Below are positions 1 to 10,193 of a stretch of DNA of 64,000 bases, piece after piece. The DNA is from Nageia nagi (Eukaryota > Pinophyta), in NCBI GenBank assembly GCA_050084985.1, contig JBITNC010000001.1:120404001-120468000 (forward strand). Direction: 5' to 3'. The first letter of the stretch is position 1; the number at the start of each line of letters is the position of its first letter. A program made the translations under genes and the position numbers. The notes below the pieces were generated by a model. The model searched no databases. It saw nothing but the letters and a program-made list of their open reading frames with translations, and was not told the DNA's origin.

Positions 1-1051
1 CTATTGTTGTGGAGGTTCTTTGTACCAATTAATAGTATCTTGAATTTCAAGAAGGATATTAGTTTTGATGTGATGTTCTTATAATGTTAAACTAGGTTGT
101 AATTTGTAAGCCTCATTAATCATTTTATCTAGTTGTTGGTTGATAAGAATTTTATGATCTTCTTATACAATATTCTTATCTTTAGGATTCATACCTTTTT
201 TGAAGTGATCATGCTTGAGGATGTGGTGGATATAGTATTCATTAGCTTCATCCTAAATATCATATTTTTGATCATATTCATCATAAATATCCTCCTCTAG
301 TGTTTGTTCACCCTTTTCATTGGTCTTTACAACTAGGTTTATCTCAATTATTTCTACATCATTGGTAATGTGGTCACAGTATGGTATGCTGCTAGCAGTG
401 TTCCTTTTGTTGGAAATCTTCTTGAGGTTCTTGCTACCTATTACCTCATACAAAAATAGGCTATGCTCTAAATCTAAGCCAATAGAACAATCATTAATCA
501 GTTCATAGTTAGTCAAAATATTAATCACAAGAGAAGTGTTATTTGTGAGATAATATTCTAATCTTTATCTATTAGATAAGACCTTCTAAATAGATCAAGC
601 ATAAAAAGGGATCATATATAATTCAGGGATTTCATCTTCATTATCTAAACTATTAGAGTGATTTTCTAGGGTTTCAAACTTGAAACAAAAAATGGTAGCA
701 TATCTCTTAGGAGTTTCATCGATAATATCTATTTTCTTGCTAGAGTGTGAGGATTCAATGTCACTATGCACATCAAGAAGAGGTACTTGGATAGATAAGT
801 TAGGGTTTTATCAAACACTTCTCCTAAGCTTACTAAATTGTACTTTTGATTTGGATACTTTAGGATTTTTTGTATTAAGATCTATTTTTGGGAGATAGAA
901 GAACAAACCTTAGTTTTATCATACTCTTTGGCCACTATCCGAAGAATGTTATCTAGAGGAACAAATAGTAGTGAAAAGGGATTCATGACTTCTTAGAAGA
1001 AATTGCCCTAGATGAAGAGCTAGGTTTGTAAGCATGTTAGGTTCACCAAAA
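1..1051 (-). mobile_element. 5' internal part of an unclassified LTR retrotransposon, cut by the window edge
   Basis: Read on the minus strand, this stretch follows directly on an LTR ending in TCTACA. It starts with TTTTGGTGAACC, a leader of the kind found after LTRs of plant gypsy-type elements (primer-binding region). The longest open stretch is 253-528 (91 codons, minus, acidic, no motif I recognise), and further minus-strand segments up to about 1000 read partly open with scattered stops. Position suggests leader plus the start of gag, but no zinc knuckle or protease motif is visible. The element is decayed and its remainder lies left of position 1. The superfamily is undecided. Confidence 0.45.
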
Positions 1052-1750
1052 TGTAGATCCAAAATAATAAGATTAATTATTTATGGGGGTTAATTAGAGC
1101 ACTATTGATCTACTTTATTTATTTGACATATATTTGAAATATGACAATGATGTTTAACTAGCATACATGTTAGTTTTATCTCATTCCTATATTCAATCAA
1201 TTAATGACACCATAGATCAAAAATAAACATGCATTCATACATTAACATGCTATTAGTGGCCTAAATGAAGCACACTACTGATGGTATGGAATAAGTAAAA
1301 TTGGAAGTGTGATAATAAATGTAGGATGCTTGAACAATCAAATAATCATATAATGAATATGCAATAAGAAATGATGTTCACTTAATTATAGATTTGATAT
1401 TCGTAAGGATCTCCCTTAGGGCATACTCATCATTCTCCTTTATTTTTCTTTAACCTTTTCATAGCTTATGTAATGTCTTATAGCCTGGTTATGATCTTAT
1501 ATCTAATCTTCAATTAATAAAGTCTCATCTTGGATCCTATGGATACCTCTAGATGCCCCTCTTTGGTTGTTCTTGATGTCTTTATATAGCAACACCTCTA
1601 TTACAAGATTTGACCCTTAGATCATGATATAATGGTCCATTACATGAAATACATTACTTTGGTATTTTTAACTCCTTTTCTACATAATACATCATAGAGG
1701 ATCTAAAATGAATTATTTAATAAATAATAATTCATTTTTAGGTGTCTATA
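1052..1750 (-). repeat. LTR (5' LTR of the element at the left edge)
   Basis: On the minus strand the segment runs from TATAGACACC (a decayed TGTAGACACC) at 1750 to GGATCTACA at 1052, where a primer-binding-like TTTTGGTGAACC follows. A TATA box (CTATATAAAG) lies at about 1581-1590 on the minus strand. The first 100 or so minus-strand bases match in order the start of the interrupted LTR-like element at 41878-48680: a block with ATGAA, a TTATTAAATAA-like block, TCATTTTA.ATCC and GTATTAT. The two are probably members of one LTR family. Boundaries come from this comparison and the TG/CA ends, and no target duplication can be checked. Confidence 0.5.
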
Positions 1751-2148
1751 ATAAGAGCATCAATATTTTTTTCAGCTCCATAATTATGGTTATCAATCTC
1801 ATCTCTCTCCTCATGCTTCTCTCTTTGCTCATATATTTTTCCCTCCTCATACCTATATCCCATCAGGTCCCTTATCTCTTATGGTTAGATCTCTAGGTTA
1901 GAATTTGACTTATTTATCCTTAAATAGTATCGATGAGTATTAAATTACAATGATCTATCTTCACAGGCTAACAAGAAACCAACTTTGATATAATTAAAAT
2001 ATCAAAAATTAGAAAAATATAGAATTTATATAAACATTACCAATTCCATACATACTATTTTTACTTTGGACAAAGAAAATCATATATAAATTATAATTAT
2101 TTAAATATATAAATACAATGCTTAAAAATCATTCAAATGACTCCATAG
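1751..2148. other. AT-rich spacer, nothing recognised
   Basis: About 400 bases between two LTRs. There is a short plus-strand open stretch rich in Ile, Leu and Ser (1708-1896) with no motif, which I take as chance in AT-rich DNA. Confidence 0.4.
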
Positions 2149-2643
2149 TGAGAGAATTGAACTATAACAAGAATAATCCTAAACTACCAAGATACATGAA
2201 AGCTCTCAATTCACATCTATCACACAAAGCAGTCTCACAAAGATAACACAAGATGTAAGTGGTTCCTTCAACTAGGAGTTTATCCACTAATTAGATCTTT
2301 ACTTCAATCACAAATACAACTCTCTTACAATCCTCCTAATCTCAACTCCTACACTTCTATCCTATAGCATAACTTTACTCCATAATTGGTATGTGGTCAC
2401 AAAGAGGGAGCCTTCTATTTATAGGCCAAAATCCCTCTTTGGATCACCTTTTTATCCATTGTACAAAATCATGACATGCACATCCTTTTACCCAAGGGGC
2501 ATACTCATGACATAGTGTAGGACAAGTTATATTATCATATTCACTTAAATACTTGACGTATCAAATGATACTCTTAAGTATTAGTGAACTTACATAGAAG
2601 ATTTAATACAAACCTTTACAATAATGCATTATACATTCCAACA
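2149..2643 (-). repeat. 3' LTR of copia copy 1
   Basis: Aligns along its whole length with 8521-9000, 52111-52607 and 59263-59761. It begins TGTTGGAATG on the minus strand at 2643 and ends near 2149 with TTCTCTCA. A TATA box (CTATAAATAG, minus strand) lies near 2417-2426. A 45-nt near-palindrome occupies 2542-2586. A purine run (AAGAAGGAG) directly outside the inner edge is the polypurine tract for plus-strand priming. Confidence 0.85.
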
Positions 2644-3418
2644 CTCCTTCTTAATGAAATATTATGATAGAGCAAGTAAGAGAGAAAAAGAAGAGAAAGT
2701 AAGAGAGTTCTTTTCTAAATAGATACAACAAAGATGAGAACTTTTTACATATTTATGAAGTAAAAAAGATCTAGTTTGAGAACAACTAGTTTCAATGTAC
2801 ATGAAGTAGTCATCCAATTAAAAGTCATAAAGAGTCTCTAAGAGCCTACATACTTGAGGTAAGTAACCTGTAATCTCAAAGGAACCTGTAAGTCATAAGT
2901 AGTTTAAATAACAAGATCAGTTAGATGTATCATATTCATATCAACAAGGGTAGATGAATCACATAAATGCCATCATGAACTGATCAATGAAGCACTATAA
3001 GTCATCACGAAGATGCCATGCCAAAAACTTATAATCACCTATTGTATATAAAATATGTGTTGATTATCATTTCAAAATAGAGCATGCACATATAAGTTCC
3101 TCACATATGAATAACTAAATAGTGCTAAAAGACACATAAGAGTTCTTCACATATGGATAACTAAATAATGCTAGATTGACAAAAAAATAGAGTATGCACA
3201 TATGAGTTCTTCACATATGAATAATTGAATAGTACTAAAAGACACATAAGAGTTCCTCACATATGGATAACTAAATAGTGCTAGATTGGCTAATTTTGTA
3301 CAAGTTCCTCACATAGAGCGAACTTACCATGAAAGTGTACAATAAAATCAATACTATATAGCATAAAATCCTCTTGAGGGTGAAGTTGTCATCACAAATA
3401 TAAATTCAATATAATAAT
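2644..3418 (-). other. 3' untranslated part of copia copy 1
   Basis: Lies between the stop of the RNase H reading frame and the 3' LTR. It corresponds in order to 59762-60470 of copy 3. No open frame is seen. It contains a 110-bp tandem duplication at 3074-3290, listed separately. Confidence 0.6.
3074..3290. repeat. Two tandem 110-bp units in the copia 3' region
   Basis: Units start at 3074 and 3184, each beginning AAAATAGAG.ATGCACATAT. Each holds two half-units around AGTTC.TCACATATG.ATAA, so the half-unit occurs four times here, with a fifth partial near 3302. Copy 3 has a single unit at about 60220-60330, so the duplication is specific to copy 1 or was lost from copy 3. Confidence 0.75.
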
Positions 3419-6400
3419 TTAAATTTCACTTCCTTTTGAATGCAACTTCACCAACCCAATAGCATCCCTAAGCTTATAGAATTGAGCTTCTAGGAGGGGC
3501 TTGGTGAACAAATCAATAGAGTTCAAGGTGGATGGACAATACTTCAAATGTATAATAACATCAAGAACCTTCTTCTTGATAAAATGGGCATGGATTTTCA
3601 TACATTTTATTCTCTGATGAAACACTAGATTTTTAGCTAAAGAAATAGCTGACTGATTATATGAAAAGATCAAAGATGAACCACCTTGCTCATACTCAAT
3701 TTATTTTAAAAGATATCTTAGCCAAATGGCTTCCTAGGCTACAACAAACATGGCACAATATTTAGCTTCTGTGGTGTAAAGAGAAATAGTATACTACTTC
3801 TTGGAAGCCCAAGAGATAGCACCTGAACCAATGCTAAACACATACATAGAGGTTGACTTCCTATCATCTTTATCTCCTCTATAGTCAAAATTTGAGAATC
3901 CAAAGAGAATAAATGAAGGTAGCTTGGAATACTTGAGAGCAAGATCCTTAGTCCCTGCAACATACCTCAAGATTTGCTTAAGAGCATTAAGGTGTTTAAT
4001 ATAAAGTTTTTGCATGAATCATGCCATTAGATTCGCTATAAAGGTAATATCTAGCTTTGATATTATCAAATACAAAAGACTACCAATTAATTTTTGTAAG
4101 CTGTAGCATCAACTAACTAAGAGTTGGATCTCAAAGAAATAGTGATTCCAAGAGAGACTAGAATTACAACATATCTACACTCTTCCATTCCAAATTTTTA
4201 TAAGATGTTTGATATATATTTAGATTAACTGAGATAAGTATAATCCTTGTATTGATACACTTGCATTCCAAGATAGTAGTGTAAGAGACCAATATTAGTC
4301 ATTTCAAATATTATCTTAAGTTTGGATATGCACTCTTGAATGATTTTATCATTATTTTGAGTAATCAAAGGATCATCCACATAAAAGAGAATCAAGACCA
4401 TATCTTTCTCTTGAATGAGCATATATAGATTGGAGTTAGAAAAACATTTGGAGAATCTAATGTTTGTAAATTACCTTGAAATCTTTCTATACCAGGCTTG
4501 AGGTGCTTGCTTAAATCCATAAAATACTTCTTTAGCTTGCACACAAAGGACTCTTTTCCTTCCATAATAAACCCTTCTAGTTGATTCATGAAGATTTTCA
4601 TATCTAAGTCACCATTGAAAAATACACTCTTGATGTCAAGTTAAAAAACTTTCCATCCTTAAGCTATAAAAAGAGCAAAGATAACTCTCATAGTAGGCAT
4701 CTTTACCATGGAAGAAAAGGTTTTCTCATAATCTACATCATATTTCTAAGTAAAACTTTTAGCTACTAACATTGCTTTGTATTTCTCAATATCTTCAACT
4801 GAATTGAACTTAACCTTGTAGATCCACTTATTGCCAATTACATTCTTTTTATTGGGATAAGGAATCAAGTTCCAAGTTTTATTTTTCATAAGCACTTCAT
4901 ACTTCACTTTCATGGATTCTATTTAACACTCATGCTTAGAAGCTTCTTTCAAGGTTGAAGGCTCATGTTTGTTGTCAATCTTGGTAATTAAGGATTTATT
5001 CAAGGTCATACTCCTTGTTACCCTTTGTGTTGGAGAATTTTATTTCTAAGGTGACTTATCTACATCAATATCTAACCAGCTAGGAGTAACTAAAGAGTCC
5101 TCTAGGTCATCAACATTCACATTAGAAGTAGATTCTTCAGGAAGTTCATTGAACTTTACATTTCTTGAAATGAATACTGCTATATAGGTTGGAGAGTAGA
5201 TCTTGTAGCCTCTATGTTGATTTTCATAACCTATAAAGATATATTTTTTAGCTCTTTTATCCAACTTCTTCCTTTTCTCAAAAATAATATAAGAGAATGC
5301 TTCACAACCAAACACCCAAAGATGAGAAATGTTAGGTTTTCTTCTTAAACATGCTTCAAAAAGAGTTTTACTCTGAATGACTTGAATGGAAAAAATTACC
5401 CAACATACATCTAGCCATCTCCATAATTATTTTATTTTTTCTTTGAGTAACATCATTCTACTGAGAAGTGTATGGAATTGTAAACTACCTCTTGATTCTA
5501 TACTTAGCATAATAGTTATTAAACTCATTGCTATTATATTCTCCTCCATTATCTAAACTTAACATTTTGATTCTAAGGTTAATTTGATTTTCAATAAAGG
5601 CCTTAAAAATTTTAACTCTTAAAAGTTTAATTCTTGTGCTCAAGTAGATACCCAAAGGTCATCCTACTAAAGTTATCAATGAAGGTCAATATGTAAGATG
5701 CTCCTCTAACTGGCTTAGTCTAAAATGGATCCATCAAATCTAAATGCACAAGTTAAAAAAGTTGAGATGCTCTTATTGCCTTATCTTTTTTAAATTTTTA
5801 TCTATACATTTTGCTAAAAATGCACTTTTCGCATAGACCAATCAAAAAAAAAATTGAAGGCAAACCTTCCACAAGTTCTTGGTCTTTTATGACTTAAATA
5901 CTCTTATGGTTAAGGTATCCTAAATGATGGTGCTAAAAATTGCCTTTAGAACACACACTAGAAGCAAGACACATCTTTGAATAGAACTTAATCCATAATG
6001 TAGAGGTTATCTTTCACTGATCCTTTAACCAAAGTGGCAAGTTTTTTCTTAAAGCATCAAGATTGAGAGTTGAACTTAAAAGAGTACCTTTTTTTAGCAA
6101 CTTAGATCATAGAGAGAAGGTTCATATTTAATTTAGAAATATAAAGAATATTTTCAAGAACTTTTTAGTGAATTAGCACATTCTCAATTCTTTGAACTTC
6201 AAGGGTAGAGTTATCATCTATCATAACTGCATCCTTTTTATACTTATGAAATTTCTTAAACTTTTCTTTTTCAAAGCATAGGTGATTAGTGCAACCAGAT
6301 TCAACAATCCATTCAGATGAAAAAAAGGGAGATGAAGAGTAGAGCACTACAGCAAAATCAATATGAATATTTTTCTTTCCTTTGTAATTCTTTACATTTC

Positions 6401-6957
6401 CATTACTTTTGTTCTTTTTCTTTCTTTTCTTTTTGTAGCAATCAATTTTTTTGTGACCTTGAATGCCATAATAGTTATAATTGCCATCAAATTTTTTCTT
6501 ATAAGATGTTTTCTTTGCCTTTTCCATCTCTTTGTTTAAAATGATTGTTGTTGCCATTGCTTCTACTATTTTGGTTATTGTTTCTATTTTTCTTATTGTT
6601 GTTGTAGCCATTACCTCTTTTCTCAAACTTTTTGGAGTAAGAAGGATAAAATTTCTTTTGATGGTTGAATTTCTTCTTGAAAAAGTTTTAGTTTCTCCAA
6701 GAGTAACGTTGTTATCCTTAGGAGAAGAAATCAATCCTTTATTGTTAAAGGTTTTCTCATGCTTCAATAGGTGCCTAGATAGGTTCTCAAGAGAGATGAC
6801 TTCTTTTTCATCATCAAGCCTTATTTCCATAACTGTTACAAAGTTTTCAAACTTTTAAGAAAAGCTTTGAAGAATGATGAAGACCATGAACTCATCATTG
6901 ATCCAATTGCACCCATAAGCAAGAAGTTAGGTCCTTAGGTCAATAATTTTATTCAAA
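3419..6957 (-). pseudogene. Copia copy 1 gag-pol pseudogene
   Basis: Minus strand, 5' to 3': gag C-terminal half (6957-6500); a basic zinc-knuckle segment with YGIQGHKKIDCYKKK in which one of the expected cysteines is Tyr (about 6430-6490); protease with WIVESGCTNHLC (about 6280-6315); integrase and its conserved tail starting FGCEAFSYI (5046-5315 and upstream); reverse transcriptase with FYVDDPLI, a variant of the YVDD active site (about 4370-4395); RNase H region with GDKDDRKSTS and the terminal part ending near 3419. Several stops and frame changes separate these pieces, so no polyprotein can be made. Homology with copy 2 stops near 6957, so the first 120 or so gag codons are absent. Confidence 0.9.
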
Positions 6958-8520
6958 TAGAATTAAATAAGAAGGAAAACCATTAAAGGGAAAAGTAAGG
7001 CATATGGAATTGCATTACCAATTTTAAAATCTTTGCAATAAATGTTGCTTGTAGGGAAAAAAATCATATACCCAAAAAAAATTAAGACCATGCAAGGGCA
7101 AGTTGAGGTCTAGAAGCATCAAGTGTGTGCAGATTATCAACGATGTAGGCAAGAGGAGTTAGTGCTGGTGGTGGAAAGGTAGAAGGGTGGAGGACTATGG
7201 AGCTTGCAGAAGGGTGAAGGGCCACGAGTTAGGTAGTAGGAGGTAGGGGCTTGAGAGGTCGCAAGCAAGGTGATAGTGAGAGGTCGTAGGAGGTGGTAGC
7301 GATCAATGAGTAGAGGAGAGACCACAACCATGCGAGCAAAGGAGAAAGGCACAATTGCATGAGCAAAGGAGAGAAGGACATTTTAAGAGGTTGTTTCATT
7401 CCCTCCCTCAACCGTAGACTTGGATTTTGGTGGCTTACCCTATAACTTAGCATTGCATAAGGAAGAGAGGATGCTGCACGTGAGGGACTGTGACAGAAGA
7501 TAGGGGACAAAAAAAATGTTAGTTGGGGTTTAGGAGGCAAGCAGCCAAAAATCAAATTTATTCCAACACATATTTAATGGAGATATGGTGAAGGGTACTA
7601 CATAATGTAGCTATAGGCTTTAGAGTACAAGTTGCTCAAACGTACGAGGAGAGGAGCAGAGGCCAAGCGAGGAGGAGTCATGCAAAGGTTGCAGTCAAAA
7701 TACAAAGGTCATAGCCAAGAAAGGAGGTGCAAGTTGGTCAATCATGAGTGCGAGTTGCTTAGCCATGAGAGTTGCTCAACCATGAGTGATGGGAGTAGAG
7801 GAAGGCCAGATGAGCAAGTGCAGCCACAATTGCTGTGAGCAGGGAAAGGTGTGGGGTTTGGTTGGCCAGAAATTGGTTAGCCTTCCCCCCTTGAAAAACT
7901 ATTAAAAAATATTTTAATAAATATTTTAAAAATAATTTTGATTTTCTTCATTGAAAAGATTTGAAAAAAATAGGAAATAAAAATATTTTGTTTTTTAAAA
8001 TTTTGTATATGCCTTACTTATTTCTTTACAACATTTCTACAATGCATGATAATATTTTTTGTAGAGAGAAGAAAAAAAAACAATCCCTTTTTTTTAATAA
8101 GCAACTAACAATTTTGAAGTTGCAAAAAAAAAATTAATTAATTTCAAAGCCCAAATAACTTAAGCAATATATCAACTTATTTTGTAAATATAACACTATA
8201 GTACAAAGTTTTAGGTTTATCAAAAAAAACTTATTGTATACTAACTTCTCAAAAAAATTGTAAATAACCCAAGAAGTTAGCATTTCCCAAAAATAAATAC
8301 ATCATATTACTATTTCACCGAATTTGTAATAATAAACTAACATGTAGAACATAATATGTTAGTGTCATTAGCCAAAAATGAAAGGAATACTATGGAGAAG
8401 ATTATACCTTCTCTTGAATTTACCTTACAATGAAGAGTAGGTTAAGAATAAGGACCTCCAAATTGAAGATGAGTCTCCAAGGATGTGAAGAGGAGCCTCC
8501 AGTGGTGCTCTGATACCAAA
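6958..8520 (-). other. Leader of copia copy 1 with primer-binding site
   Basis: On the minus strand the 5' LTR is followed at about 8519-8508 by TTGGTATCAGAGC, matching the 3' end of plant initiator tRNA-Met. The first 110 or so bases match the leader of copy 2 (52608-52720). Further in, 7555-7137 (minus) is strongly pyrimidine-rich and can be read as open frames rich in Pro, Ser and Leu. I regard these as low-complexity leader rather than genes. 7870-8400 is A/T-rich with homopolymer runs and no genes. Confidence 0.6.
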
Positions 8521-9000
8521 TAAAAGAATTGAACTATAACAAGAACAATCCTAAAATACCAAGATCACATGAAAGCTTTCAATTCACATCTAACTATCAC
8601 ACAAAGCAATCTCACAAAGATAACACAAGATGTAAGTGGTTCCTCCAACTAGGAGTACATCAATCACAAATACAACTCTCTTACAATCCTTCTAATCTCA
8701 ATTCCTACACTTCTATCCTATAGCATAACTTTACTCCACAATTGGTGTGTGATCACAAAGAGGAAACCTCCTATTTATAGGCTAAAATCTCTCTTTGGAT
8801 CACCCTTTTATCCAATGTACAAAAGCATGACATGCATGTCCTTTTACTCAAGGGGCATGCTCATGACGTGGAGTGTAAGACAAGTTACATTATCATATTC
8901 ACTTAAATACTTAAGGTATCAAATGATACCCTTAAGTATTAGTGAACTTACATAGAAAATTTAATACAAACATTTACAATAATGTATTATACATTCCACA
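8521..9000 (-). repeat. 5' LTR of copia copy 1
   Basis: About 480 bp, slightly shorter than its partner at 2149-2643 through small deletions, including about 15 bp after the CTAGGAGT block. The minus strand begins TGTGGAATGT at 9000 (one base lost from TGTTGGAATGT). The TATA box lies at about 8774-8783 (minus). The LTR palindrome is at 8900-8944. Confidence 0.85.
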
Positions 9001-10193
9001 TTGGATGTCTCACTCTTAAGCATAAAACTCAGCAATAATGGCCTAAAGGGTTGGATGTTTGTTTTAAAAGACTAGATTTAGCACAAACAAATCTTCAAAC
9101 ACCTCTAATGATAGACATCACACTATTAGGCCTCAATCCTCCAAATCTAAACTCTGTAATGCACCACGACACTCCCACAAGTTGGATAAATTGATGTAGG
9201 AACTCCACCTATTGGATCTAAAATTCAAAATACAATAAGAACAATAGATTTAAGGGTTTTCATCCTTAATCCTTGGATCTAAAAGGGTTTTTTTCCTCTA
9301 GACTACTCTTTTGTAGGTTTTCATCCACAAGAGGCTAGAAATTAACTTTGCAACCAAGTCTCAAAAGGCATAATTGATGATAGATAAAGATGACTCCAAA
9401 TGGAGCACCCCACTCCTATATAGATGAACATCCCACATTAGGGCTCATAAATAGATCTTGAAACTACAAAAATCAATCCTAGAGAAATATGCTACATAAT
9501 TACAAATGAGAGAATTGAATAATGCCTCATGAATACAAAAGCACATCTAAAAGCAATAAAATACTCTCAACTATCCAAAGAGGGAATATTTCCCATATTG
9601 ATCCAATTATGCATTTAAAATATTATACATGAATGACATATACCACTTAAGAACATTACAACTTCCTCCCAAGGCCACATAATGCCTCCTTGAGTCCACC
9701 ATAACTAAAAAGGACTCAAATATATTTTAAAATACTCCTGAATCTAACAAATCATACTTTGAACTTCGTAATAAGAGTATGTCCCTCTCCTTCCTAACCA
9801 AATCCAAGTTTGGGATGCATTAAAAGAATAAGAATGCAAAAAGGAAACATTACATGATATAATACAAATTATAAAAATAAATAATAATCTATGCTATGTT
9901 ATAATTCTACAATAATATATACATATAAGATACTAAAAACCCAAAATTCATGATACTTATAATTTAATTTAAAATATTAAAAAATATACATTACAAAATA
10001 CTTTAGTTATAATTTATCCTATTAAATATAGAAAAATTTCCTAAATAAATATAAATTAACTTTTGGATATCTCAAATATCCAATAGAATAAATTATTATA
10101 TTAAACATTTTAAAGCTTAATATTAAAAGATTCCATAATCAAAGTACAAACATTCAAATATAAATAATAAACACATGAAAAATCCCATAACAT
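9001..10193. other. Intergenic, no gene recognised
   Basis: AT-rich sequence with stops in all frames. 9840-10190 is almost pure A/T. I see no domain, RNA gene or element end here. Confidence 0.4.

Larger units (their letters stand above)
2149..9000 (-). mobile_element. Ty1/copia retrotransposon copy 1 (both LTRs, decayed)
   Basis: A complete but dead copia element in minus orientation: 5' LTR 8521-9000, primer-binding site and leader to about 6958, gag-pol relic 6957-3419, a 3' untranslated part, a polypurine tract next to the 3' LTR (complement of 2644-2658) and 3' LTR 2149-2643. Domain order Gag, protease, integrase, reverse transcriptase, RNase H is the copia order. The 5 bases outside the two LTRs (CATAG at 2144-2148, TTGGA at 9001-9005) do not match, so the target duplication has decayed or the ends were joined by recombination. 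Against copies 2 and 3, the N-terminal half of gag is missing. Confidence 0.85.

Noticed and set aside
30-1000. Possible host gene on the minus strand
   Set aside because: Follows an LTR and primer-binding-like leader and has stops throughout; retroelement internal sequence is the better reading.
6317-6858. Plus-strand open frames of 75 and 108 codons
   Set aside because: They lie opposite the copia gag and are Phe/Ser/Leu-rich complements of its Lys/Asn-rich sequence.
7137-7555. Two overlapping minus-strand open frames rich in Pro, Ser and Leu
   Set aside because: Low-complexity pyrimidine-rich leader of copia copy 1; no motif, no counterpart in the other copies.
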